Shown here one piece after another: positions 32,741-40,689 of a DNA stretch of 55,247 bases. The stretch is taken from assembly GCA_900543295.1 (NCBI GenBank), contig UQQY01000001.1, positions 1 to 55,247 on the forward strand, written 5' to 3'. The position numbers and the translations under genes were made by a program. The DNA comes from an uncultured Oscillospiraceae bacterium. GTDB taxonomy: Bacteria; Bacillota; Clostridia; Oscillospirales; Ruminococcaceae. Positions within the stretch are counted from its first letter, which is position 1; the number at the start of each line of letters is the position of its first letter. The notes under the pieces were generated by a model that saw only the letters and a list, made by a program, of their open reading frames with translations, made no database searches and was not told where the DNA came from.

Positions 32741-34435
32741 TTACGCAAGTTGATGCGCGTTGAGCCATGCGGCAATCGTCTCGGTGATGCTCTTTAAGCA
32801 GCCGTTGTCCAGCGGGGAGAGCAGTCCGGCGCTGTGTACCAAATCGATAAAGGTTTTTGTGCCGCCCAGACGAACGAACGCAAGGTATCTTTCCCATGCG
32901 GCCTTTGCATCGTTTAAAAACAGTGCAAAGAATTGAAGCGCCACCGTCTGTGCAAGGCAGTAGTCAATATAATAGAACGGATTCAGGTAAATATGGAGCT
33001 GACGCTGCCAGCCCGCGCCGCGGCCATAGAAAGGCAGATTATCAAAGTCGATATACGGGCGGTATTGTTTTTCAAGGTTAGCCCATGTTTCGTTGCGCTG
33101 CGCAGGCGTCATATCCGGGTTGGAGTAGACAATCTCCTGGAAATGGTCAACCATTGTACCATAAGGGATGAACGAGAGCGCATCCTCAGCATGTGACAGC
33201 TCATATTTTGGGGTTTGCTCCTTAAAGAAAAGGCTGTGGTACGGCGAAGTCAAAAATTCCATGGACATGGAATGCGTTTCACACGCTTCAAGCGACGGAG
33301 AACGGAGGTCGGACAGCGGGATTTCCTTTGCGGCGGTATAGAATGCAAAAGCATGACCGGCTTCATGCGTCAAAACGTCCACATCGCCCGAAGTACCGTT
33401 AAAATTCGAGAAGATGAACGGACAGCCGTAAGCCGGGAAATCGGTGCAGTATCCGCCCGGCGCCTTGCCCTCCTTGGAAAGTACGTCGAACAGCTCGTTA
33501 TCGAACATGACCTTGATAAACTCAGCGGTTTCCGGCGACATTTCGGTGTACATTTTTTTGGCGGCAGCCAGAAGCTCATCCGGCGTGCCCTGCGGCGTTG
33601 CGTTGCCGTCTTTGAAGGTGAAAAGGTCATCGTAGAATTTAAAGTCGTCCGCAAGACCGACGCGCTGTGCCTGCGCCGCCTTTACCTTGTTCACCAGCGG
33701 AACCAGATCCTCTATGACCTGACGGCGGAAGTTTGCAACGCCCTCCGGCCCGTAGCAGTTGCGGCCCATGCGGATATAGCCAAGCGGAACGTAGTTTTCA
33801 AAGCCGAGCTTTTTCGCCTGTTCCGTGCGGTTTTTAACCATTTTGTCGTAGATTTCGTCCAGCTCCTCGCGGTGCGCGTCAAAGAAAGCGCCCTCCGCCT
33901 CGTAGGCGGCCTTGCGGACAGCGCGGTCCGGATTCTGCTTGTATGCGGCAAGCTGCGGAATCGTGCACTTCTTGCCGTCAAAATCGACCTGTGCGCTTGC
34001 ATAGAGCTTCTGATAAGATGCAGCCAGCTTTGACTCTTCCTGCATCAATGGAATAATTTCAGGAGAAAAGCCCTTCATCTGCAATTCCATGTTTGTAAAC
34101 CAAAGCGGCGGAATCTTTTTCTCCAGCTCCTTTCGAAACGGGGAAGCGCAGAGCTTTTTGCCAAAAGCCAAAAGCTTTTCATTCAAGAGCGGCGAGACCT
34201 CATCGAAGAACTCGCGTTCTTTCTCATAAAATTCGTCGCGCGTGTCAATCGTATTGCGAGCGTAGGCGATGGAACCGAGTGTTCCGACCTCGACGGTGAT
34301 TTTGTCGAGCTCCAAATAGCAGGCGAATTGCTCGTCAGCGGATTTGGCGGCATCAAGCTTTTCGCAGAGTGCGTCGATGGACGCAAGGACGGCTTTTTCA
34401 TCCGGACGGGTATAAGGCATTTCGGAAAATTTCAA
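32741..34435 (-). CDS. pepF: M3-family oligoendopeptidase (PepF-like)
   Basis: 564 residues from TTG 34435 with gagagg 9 bases upstream. The zinc site HEAGH is at 357-361 with the third ligand Glu probably in SLEACETHSM (E386). The upstream half is the helical M3_N/M3 region. Members cleave short peptides of about 6-20 residues in the cytoplasm. It is divergent from the oligopeptide transporter operon across a 308-base region holding a promoter for each, which suggests that imported peptides are processed by this enzyme. The gene symbol is by family resemblance. Confidence 0.9.
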   Translation of the reverse strand: MKFSEMPYTRPDEKAVLASIDALCEKLDAAKSADEQFACYLELDKITVEVGTLGSIAYARNTIDTRDEFYEKEREFFDEVSPLLNEKLLAFGKKLCASPFRKELEKKIPPLWFTNMELQMKGFSPEIIPLMQEESKLAASYQKLYASAQVDFDGKKCTIPQLAAYKQNPDRAVRKAAYEAEGAFFDAHREELDEIYDKMVKNRTEQAKKLGFENYVPLGYIRMGRNCYGPEGVANFRRQVIEDLVPLVNKVKAAQAQRVGLADDFKFYDDLFTFKDGNATPQGTPDELLAAAKKMYTEMSPETAEFIKVMFDNELFDVLSKEGKAPGGYCTDFPAYGCPFIFSNFNGTSGDVDVLTHEAGHAFAFYTAAKEIPLSDLRSPSLEACETHSMSMEFLTSPYHSLFFKEQTPKYELSHAEDALSFIPYGTMVDHFQEIVYSNPDMTPAQRNETWANLEKQYRPYIDFDNLPFYGRGAGWQRQLHIYLNPFYYIDYCLAQTVALQFFALFLNDAKAAWERYLAFVRLGGTKTFIDLVHSAGLLSPLDNGCLKSITETIAAWLNAHQLA

Positions 34436-34499
34436 TTGGGAAGACCTCTCTTTCGTATTTCTGTAAACTATACGGATTTATGATCCGTCATTTCTATCT

Positions 34500-34528
34500 A
34501 TCATACTACAGCAGGAGAATGAAGTCAA
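34500..34528 (-). promoter_or_regulatory. Promoter of the M3 oligoendopeptidase gene
   Basis: On the minus strand TTGACT (34528-34523), 17-base spacer, TATGAT (34505-34500). Confidence 0.75.
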
Positions 34529-34683
34529 ATTTCATTCTATAATTTGAAAGAAATACACCTCAACCTGTCTAAAAATTAAAAATTTTTACACACTAATTTT
34601 ATAAGGTTGCATGAACTTTCAAGAAATTATTCATTTTCCAATAAAAAAACGCGGTTTTTTTCTGATTTTTGAACAGAGACGGA

Positions 34684-34712
34684 TTGATTTTTTGAATTTT
34701 TTATTATATAAT
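34684..34712 (+). promoter_or_regulatory. Promoter of the oligopeptide transporter operon
   Basis: TTGATT (34684-34689), 17-base AT-rich spacer, TATAAT (34707-34712), 32 bases before the substrate-binding protein ATG with acaggaggg between. The rest of the 308-base divergent region is very AT-rich with no gene seen. Confidence 0.75.
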
Positions 34713-34743
34713 AAGGCAAATACCTACAGGAGGGATTTTAATA

Positions 34744-36591
34744 ATGAAAAAAGTACTGGCTCTCATGCTTGCGCTTGCAATGGTTTTTGCTTTTGCAGCA
34801 TGCGGCGGCAAAACTGCTACACAGCACGAAGTCGGCGGTCAGGTTGTTGTCGGTTCTACTACGGACCTAGACGCTAACATGCTTGACGGCTGGACGAATG
34901 GTGCGCAGAATGCCTCCATCCGTACTCTGATCTTCGGTGGTGCTCCGATCGCCTACACTAAAGAAGGCGAATTCGCGGTTGACGAATTTGTTGCAAAATC
35001 CGTTGAATCCGAAGAGAACGAAGACGGTACCAAAACATTCACCATCAAACTCCGCGACGATTTGAAATGGAACGATGAGGAAAAGACCGCGATTACCGCG
35101 AAAGACTATGTCTTCTCCATTCTGTTCCACACTTCTCCGGAATACTACGCACTGGATGCTGAGGACGTATCTACATACGGTAACTGCTATGTTGGATATG
35201 CTGAGTTCCACGACGGCACAACCAAGACCTTCAAGGGCGTTCGTCTGATCGACGACCACACCTTCTCCGTCACGATTACTGCTGAGGAGCTTCCGTTCCA
35301 CTACGACATTGCGTATGCTTCTGTTACTCCGCTCCCGATGCATGTCATCGCTCCGGACGTAACCATTACCGACAGCGAAGACGGCGTTACCATTTCTGAT
35401 AACTATACCACTGAGCTGCTGGAGACAACCGTTAACGCAAACGACGGCTATCGTTATCTGCCGAAAGTAACCTACGGTCCGTATCAGCTCGACAGCTATG
35501 ACGATTCCACCAAGCAGGCTGTTCTGGTTATCAACGATAGCTATCTTGGCACATACGATGGCGTAAAACCGTCTATCGCAAAACTCATCCTGAAATCTGT
35601 CACCACAGAGACTGAGATGGACGAGCTTGCAGCAGGCACTGTTGATTTGATCGGCGGCGTTTCCGGCGGCGATTCCATCAACGCTGGTCTTGATGTCTGC
35701 GACGAAGGCAAAGCAGAGTACGCTTCTTATGATCGTGCCGGCTACGGCAAGATCGCATTCTCCTGCGACGTAGGCCCGACTCAGTTTGCGGCTGTTCGTC
35801 AGGCGATTGCTTACTGCCTCGACCGTGACGAGTTCGCTAAACAGTACTCCGGCGGCTATGCAAAAGTTGTAAACGGTATGTACGGCCTGTCCACTCCGGA
35901 ATACAAGAAGAACAAGGACACGATGGACAAAGAGCTCAACAACTACTCCAAGGATCTTGAGAAGGCAAAACAGCTTCTGATTGACGATGGCTGGACGCTC
36001 AACAAGGACGGCAATGAGTTTGTTGAAGGCACAGACGACGTTCGTTATAAGAATGTTGACGGCGAGCTGATGGCTTGTGAAATCAACTGGGCGAACACCC
36101 CGAACAACCCGGTTTCCGACCTGCTGAACACAATGCTCCCGGGCGAAATGGCGAAGATTGGCATGAAGCTGAACCCGACCACCGTTGAGTTTGGCGTTCT
36201 GCTGAACGAGCTGTACCGCATCGGCATCGACGAGCCGACTTACAACATGTTCAACCTCGCAACTGGCTTTGTTCCGATTTCTTCTCTCTGGTATGAGTAC
36301 TCGAACGATCCGGCTTACATGGGCACATGGAACACCAACTTCATCGACGATGAAGAGCTGGCTACCATCGCTGCAAACATGAAGAAGATTCCGTACGAGA
36401 ACAAAGAAGAGTGGGAAGAGGCTTGGGTCAACTTCCAGAAACGCTGGAACGAGCTGCTTCCGGATATTCCGCTGTACTCTGATGAGTATCACGACTTCTA
36501 CTCCACGAAGATCAAAGGCTATGAGCCGGATTCTCTGTGGCAGTGGGAGAGCGCAATTGTTTACTCTTACATCGAGAAAGCGGATCAGTAA
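34744..36591 (+). CDS. oppA: Oligopeptide ABC transporter substrate-binding lipoprotein (family 5)
   Basis: 615 residues. A lipoprotein signal peptide ends in FAAC with lipidated Cys20. The mature protein is an SBP family 5 (OppA/DppA) protein: an early GWTNGAQNASIRTLIFGG segment, FTIKLRDDLKWNDEEKTAITAKDYVFS, and AIAYCLDRDEFAKQYSGGYA. At ~595 mature residues it is somewhat longer than the usual ~520-560. It captures peptides outside the membrane for the permease encoded downstream. Codon use is that of a highly expressed gene. A large hairpin follows, which would raise its expression over the permease genes. Substrate (peptides or another family-5 ligand such as nickel or sugars) is not proven. 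Confidence 0.93.
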   Translation: MKKVLALMLALAMVFAFAACGGKTATQHEVGGQVVVGSTTDLDANMLDGWTNGAQNASIRTLIFGGAPIAYTKEGEFAVDEFVAKSVESEENEDGTKTFTIKLRDDLKWNDEEKTAITAKDYVFSILFHTSPEYYALDAEDVSTYGNCYVGYAEFHDGTTKTFKGVRLIDDHTFSVTITAEELPFHYDIAYASVTPLPMHVIAPDVTITDSEDGVTISDNYTTELLETTVNANDGYRYLPKVTYGPYQLDSYDDSTKQAVLVINDSYLGTYDGVKPSIAKLILKSVTTETEMDELAAGTVDLIGGVSGGDSINAGLDVCDEGKAEYASYDRAGYGKIAFSCDVGPTQFAAVRQAIAYCLDRDEFAKQYSGGYAKVVNGMYGLSTPEYKKNKDTMDKELNNYSKDLEKAKQLLIDDGWTLNKDGNEFVEGTDDVRYKNVDGELMACEINWANTPNNPVSDLLNTMLPGEMAKIGMKLNPTTVEFGVLLNELYRIGIDEPTYNMFNLATGFVPISSLWYEYSNDPAYMGTWNTNFIDDEELATIAANMKKIPYENKEEWEEAWVNFQKRWNELLPDIPLYSDEYHDFYSTKIKGYEPDSLWQWESAIVYSYIEKADQ

Positions 36592-36609
36592 TTCCTCTTT
36601 AAACGAAAG

Positions 36610-36690
36610 TCATTCCATTTATGGAATGATGCTATAACGTACCAACAAGAAATAGGGCATGAACAATGCCCTATTTCTTGTATAGGTACG
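36610..36690 (+). terminator. Two hairpins after the substrate-binding protein gene, probable partial terminator
   Basis: tcattcca/tggaatga (36610-36629) is a small stem-loop. Next, a 15-bp perfect stem (caagaaatagggcat with atgccctatttcttg, 36646-36680) is enclosed by cgtacc/ggtacg (36638-36643 and 36685-36690). No long T-run follows, so read-through into the permease genes is likely. Confidence 0.65.
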
Positions 36691-36712
36691 ATTTTAGCTT
36701 GTGTTCCCCGAA

Positions 36713-36770
36713 ACAGGGAACGCATTTATGCACTCCGGCGCATACGGGAGTGTATAAATCTATTCCCTGT
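36713..36770 (+). promoter_or_regulatory. Long imperfect stem-loop upstream of the first permease gene
   Basis: acagggaa (36713-36720) pairs with ttccctgt (36763-36770); inside, atttat and cactcc pair with ggagtg and ataaat apart from single mismatches. It could be an mRNA processing or stabilising element between the lipoprotein and permease cistrons. Confidence 0.45.
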
Positions 36771-36881
36771 CATCGGATGCAGGAGCTTTTAAGAGGCAGA
36801 TCGCGCCGTGTCCGAGCAGCGGTTTTTGCCGTATCAAAATGTTTTCCATTCCGCTGGATGGAAAAACGGAAAGGTGATTGT

Positions 36882-37868
36882 ATGGTCAAATACATTTTGA
36901 AACGTCTGTTGTACCTTGTATTTGTCTTTTTCATCGTATCGATCATTATGTTCGGTATTTACAAATGTGTTCCGGGCGATCCGGCACGCATGATGATTGA
37001 CTCAAGCAAGCAGACGGTTGATCCAGAGCGCTATGAACAAATGTATCAGGCTGCGCGCGAGCGTTTGGGCCTGAACGAATCGGTTCCGGTGCAGTATGTA
37101 AAGTGGATAGGCAATATGCTTACCGGCGATTTCGGATTTTCCTCGCAGTATCGCCGGCCGGTCGCGGATATTGTTGCGGCGCCGATCGGCAATACGGTTA
37201 TGCTGAATATTGCGTCCATGATTCTGGTTTTCCTGATTACCATACCTTTAGGCATTATAACGGCTGTGAAAAAGGGCAGTATATTGGACAATACCGTTCA
37301 GGTCGGAACCGTTATCGGCTATTCGCTGCCAAGCTTCGTTATTGCGCTAATTTTTATCTTCCTGTTTACAAAAGTGCTGCCAATCTTTCCGATTTCCGGC
37401 ATGAATACTGCGGGCATGACGGGAAGCGGCTTTGAGATGTTTATGGACAAGATGTACCATATGGCGCTGCCGTGTCTGGTTATGACGTTTGCCTCTCTTG
37501 GCGGCATTACGCGTTATGTGCGTGCGGCAATGATCGACGTGCTGCGTGAAGACTATATCCGCACGGCGCGTGCGAAGGGCCTTCGCGAAAAGGTTGTCAT
37601 CTATTCTCATGCGTTCCGCAACGCTTTGATCCCAATTGTTACGATTCTGACCGGTTGGGTTGTAAGCGTTTTTGCCGGATCGGTTGTTATTGAGACCATT
37701 TTCCTGTGGAACGGCATCGGCAAGGTGCTCTATGACGCGCTGATGCAGCGCGACTTTATGGTAGTGCTTGCAATGCAGATGTTCTACGTTGTTTTGACGC
37801 TGGCAGGCAACCTGCTGATGGACCTTGCATACATGGTGGTCGATCCGCGCGTCAAGCTGAATTCTTAA
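36882..37868 (+). CDS. oppB: Oligopeptide ABC transporter permease, OppB/DppB type
   Basis: 328 residues from ATG 36882 (MVKYILKRLLYLVFVFF) with aaaggtg upstream; in-frame ATG 36858 is an alternative start 8 codons earlier. Typical N-terminal anchor helix, the large loop with VPGDPARMM and FGFSSQYRRPV, and five further helices. The EAA coupling motif is DYIRTARAKGLREKVVIYSHAFRNALIPI, which docks to the ATPases. Unlike its partner it has a normal length and no extra domain. Seventeen bases separate it from the OppC-type gene. Confidence 0.93.
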   Translation: MVKYILKRLLYLVFVFFIVSIIMFGIYKCVPGDPARMMIDSSKQTVDPERYEQMYQAARERLGLNESVPVQYVKWIGNMLTGDFGFSSQYRRPVADIVAAPIGNTVMLNIASMILVFLITIPLGIITAVKKGSILDNTVQVGTVIGYSLPSFVIALIFIFLFTKVLPIFPISGMNTAGMTGSGFEMFMDKMYHMALPCLVMTFASLGGITRYVRAAMIDVLREDYIRTARAKGLREKVVIYSHAFRNALIPIVTILTGWVVSVFAGSVVIETIFLWNGIGKVLYDALMQRDFMVVLAMQMFYVVLTLAGNLLMDLAYMVVDPRVKLNS

Positions 37869-37884
37869 GGCAGGAGGAGAGACG

Positions 37885-39687
37885 ATGAGCAAGCAAAAGC
37901 CCGAGAAAAAATCCGGTTCCTTTGGCAGCAGCCTTTTCGGCCGTCTCTTCGGCCGGAAGCGCGAGCTTTCCATTTTTGAAGAAGAGCAGATCCAAAGCCC
38001 GTTCCGCACGATTGTGCGCAATTTCCGTTCCAATAAGATTGCAATGTTCGGTACGATTGTATTTCTTGTGATCTTTCTTTCCTGCTTTATTCTCCCGATT
38101 TTCTTTCCGCTGGACGTAACTTATACGGATTCCTCTCAGCAGAATATCGCGCTGGGTTACTCCATGCTGTCTGTGCCAAACGAGCTGAAAAACGGAAATG
38201 CCGTAGACATTGCCGGCGGCGGTACGTTTGGCATCGGCACCGACAAGGACGGCAAGGTTTATCTTTGGGGACAGATGGATGACAAATTGAAAAACGTTCC
38301 GAAAAAGATGGACAAGATCGTAAAGGTTTCTGCCGGCTTAAATCATGTGCTGGCGCTGAGTGAATACGGCGAGGTATACACATGGGGCTACAACCGTCTG
38401 CGTCTGGATAAGGTTCCGCTGGAAATGGAGGACGTCACCAATATTAAGGATATTGTTGCAGGCTATCAGATTTCGTTCGCTTTGACAGAGGACGGCTATC
38501 TCTATTACTGGGGCAATGAAAACCTGATCGACATCAATCCGGAGCAATACCAGGGCCGCATCCAGAAGATCGCACCAAACGGCACAACGGCGTTGGCGCT
38601 TCTCGACGACGGAACGGTTGCCTGTCTCGCGACAAAGGATAACGTATTCCAGCGTATTCCCGAGGAAATTCAGGGAAAAGTCGTCGATATTGCCGCAACC
38701 GATAAGGCAGTTGCTGCTTTGACAGAGGACGGTCGGGTTTATACATGGGGTTCTTCCGACTACGGCTCTTTTGACGTGCCGGAGGAGCTGCAAGGCCAGT
38801 GCACAACGCTTTCAGCCGGCCGGTATCATTTTACCGCAATCGGAGAAGATAAGAAGGTTTATGCGTGGGGCCGCAACAATTTCGGCCAGACGGATATTTC
38901 GGCGGAGAATGTAGTTTCGATTTCAAACGGCTATTTTCAGAGCTATGCGATTACTGAGGACGGAACAGTTGTAATGGCTGGTCTTAAGGGCTATCTGATG
39001 GGAACGGACGGCTTTGGCCGTGATGTGTTCACCCGTTTGATTTCCGGCGGCCGTATGACGATGACCATCGGTGCTATCGCAGTTATTATTTCTGTTATCA
39101 TCGGCGTTATTATCGGCGGACTTTCCGGTTATTACGGCGGAAAGGTTGACAATGTTCTGATGCGTTTTGCTGAAATTGTCGCCTCTATCCCGTTTTTGCC
39201 CTTTGCCATGATTTTGTCGGCTATTGTTGGAAACAGCCTCTCGGAAATTCAGCGTATTGCCGTTATTATGGTAATTTTAGGCGTCCTTTCGTGGCCAGGC
39301 CTTGCACGCCTTGTTCGCGCGCAGATATTGGCCGAGCGTGAAAAAGAGTTCGTCACGGCGGCGAAGGCGATGGGTATCAAAGAGCTGGCCATCATTTTTA
39401 AGCACATTCTTCCGAATGTCATTACGGTTGTTATCGTTGATACGACGCTGGAATTCGCCGCATGTATGCTGACGGAATCTTCGCTCTCCTTCTTAGGCTT
39501 CGGCGTAATTGAGCCGACTCCGACGTGGGGCAATATGTTAAACGGCTCGCAGGCATCCACCGTTATTCAGAACTACTGGTGGCGCTGGGTCTTCCCGTCG
39601 CTTGCACTCAGCTTGTCTACAATCAGCATCAATCTGATTGGTGACGGTCTGCGCGATGCGATCGACCCAAGATCGAACGACAGATAG
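37885..39687 (+). CDS. oppC: OppC-type permease with an inserted seven-repeat RCC1/BLIP-II-like propeller
   Basis: 600 residues, about twice the usual OppC length (~300). A cytoplasmic N-terminus (1-52) is followed by TM1 (~53-74). Residues ~100-370 are seven repeats of the pattern A-x-t-x-D-G-x-V-y-x-W-G, with the W-G position at 128, 167, 209, 248 (L-A), 288, 328 and 365 (A-G), a 37-42 residue period. The permease core resumes at GTDGFGRDVFTRLISGGR (373-390), followed by five helices and the EAA motif EFVTAAKAMGIKELAIIFKHILPN. The insertion is in the TM1-TM2 loop, which faces outward in this family, so a full beta-propeller would stand on the cell surface beside the binding protein. There is no frameshift or start signal inside, and codon use is even, so it is one protein. 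The propeller's function is unknown. Confidence 0.93.
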   Translation: MSKQKPEKKSGSFGSSLFGRLFGRKRELSIFEEEQIQSPFRTIVRNFRSNKIAMFGTIVFLVIFLSCFILPIFFPLDVTYTDSSQQNIALGYSMLSVPNELKNGNAVDIAGGGTFGIGTDKDGKVYLWGQMDDKLKNVPKKMDKIVKVSAGLNHVLALSEYGEVYTWGYNRLRLDKVPLEMEDVTNIKDIVAGYQISFALTEDGYLYYWGNENLIDINPEQYQGRIQKIAPNGTTALALLDDGTVACLATKDNVFQRIPEEIQGKVVDIAATDKAVAALTEDGRVYTWGSSDYGSFDVPEELQGQCTTLSAGRYHFTAIGEDKKVYAWGRNNFGQTDISAENVVSISNGYFQSYAITEDGTVVMAGLKGYLMGTDGFGRDVFTRLISGGRMTMTIGAIAVIISVIIGVIIGGLSGYYGGKVDNVLMRFAEIVASIPFLPFAMILSAIVGNSLSEIQRIAVIMVILGVLSWPGLARLVRAQILAEREKEFVTAAKAMGIKELAIIFKHILPNVITVVIVDTTLEFAACMLTESSLSFLGFGVIEPTPTWGNMLNGSQASTVIQNYWWRWVFPSLALSLSTISINLIGDGLRDAIDPRSNDR

Positions 39688-39699
39688 GAGGAATGAGTT

Positions 39700-40689
39700 A
39701 TGGCATTGTTAGAGCTGCATGACCTGCATACGTATTTTAAAACGAAGCGCGGCATTGTCAAGGCGGTAAACGGCGTCTCCTATCAGGTTGAAGCAGGCAA
39801 AACGCTTGGCGTTGTCGGTGAATCGGGCTCTGGTAAGAGCGTGTCCGCCATGAGTATTTTAAAACTGTTGGATGGCAACGGCTATATTGCGGGCGGCGAC
39901 ATCATTTTCAAAGGGCAGAATTTGAAGGACTGCTCAATGGATGAGATGTATAAGATCCGCGGCAATGAAATTTCGGTTATCTTTCAGGAGCCGATGACCA
40001 GCTTAAACCCTGTTTTTACGATTGAAAAACAGATTGCAGAGTCCTATATTGTGCATCAGCACATGAGCAAGAAAGAAGCGAAGGCAAAAGCGGTTGAAAT
40101 GCTGGCTGCGGTTAAAATTCCGAATCCGGAGGCGGTTGCAAAGCAGTATCCGCATCAGCTTTCCGGCGGTATGCGTCAGCGCGTAATGATCGCAATGGCG
40201 CTGGCCTGCGAACCGAGCCTTCTGATCGCGGACGAACCGACCACCGCGCTTGACGTTACGATTCAGGCACAGATTCTGCATTTGATGAATGAGCTGAAGC
40301 GTGAAAAAGGGACGTCTATTCTGTTTATTACGCATGATCTTGGCGTAATCAATGAAATGGCCGACGATGTAGCCGTTATGTACTGCGGTCAGGTTGTCGA
40401 AATGGCGACGGTTGATACGATTTTCGGTAAAAACAGTTATTCTCATCCTTATACTGAGGGACTTATGACGTCGATTCCGCGTCTGGATACGCCGGCAGGC
40501 ACCCGTCTGGAGGCAATTCCGGGTGCTGTACCGCATCCGCTGGATCTTCCGAAGGGCTGCAAGTTTGCGCCGCGCTGTAAATACTGCACAGAGCGCTGCC
40601 GCGAAGAAGAGCCAGAGCTTGTGGAGATAGAAGAAAATCATCAGATCAGATGCTTCTATCCGGATAAGGAGGCGCGTCATGCAGAATAA
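39700..40689 (+). CDS. oppD: Oligopeptide ABC transporter ATP-binding protein, OppD type
   Basis: 329 residues. Walker A GESGSGKS (40-47), Q-loop VIFQEPMTSLNP, signature LSGGMRQR, Walker B LLIADEPTTALD, and H-loop FITHD. The C-terminal oligopeptide-transporter extension has a cysteine cluster (GCKFAPRCKYCTERC) of the kind proposed to bind an iron-sulfur cluster in this family. Normal length. It ends inside the start of oppF (11-base overlap). Confidence 0.95.
   Translation: MALLELHDLHTYFKTKRGIVKAVNGVSYQVEAGKTLGVVGESGSGKSVSAMSILKLLDGNGYIAGGDIIFKGQNLKDCSMDEMYKIRGNEISVIFQEPMTSLNPVFTIEKQIAESYIVHQHMSKKEAKAKAVEMLAAVKIPNPEAVAKQYPHQLSGGMRQRVMIAMALACEPSLLIADEPTTALDVTIQAQILHLMNELKREKGTSILFITHDLGVINEMADDVAVMYCGQVVEMATVDTIFGKNSYSHPYTEGLMTSIPRLDTPAGTRLEAIPGAVPHPLDLPKGCKFAPRCKYCTERCREEEPELVEIEENHQIRCFYPDKEARHAE

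Noticed and set aside
34867..36492. 541-codon minus-strand frame opposite the substrate-binding protein gene
   Set aside because: Antisense shadow of a codon-biased gene; Val/Ile/Arg-rich with no domain.
37885..39687. Possibility that the OppC-type gene is an artefactual fusion of a permease and an RCC1 gene
   Set aside because: The permease is split around the repeats, the frame is continuous, no start signal lies inside, and the junctions fall cleanly in one loop.
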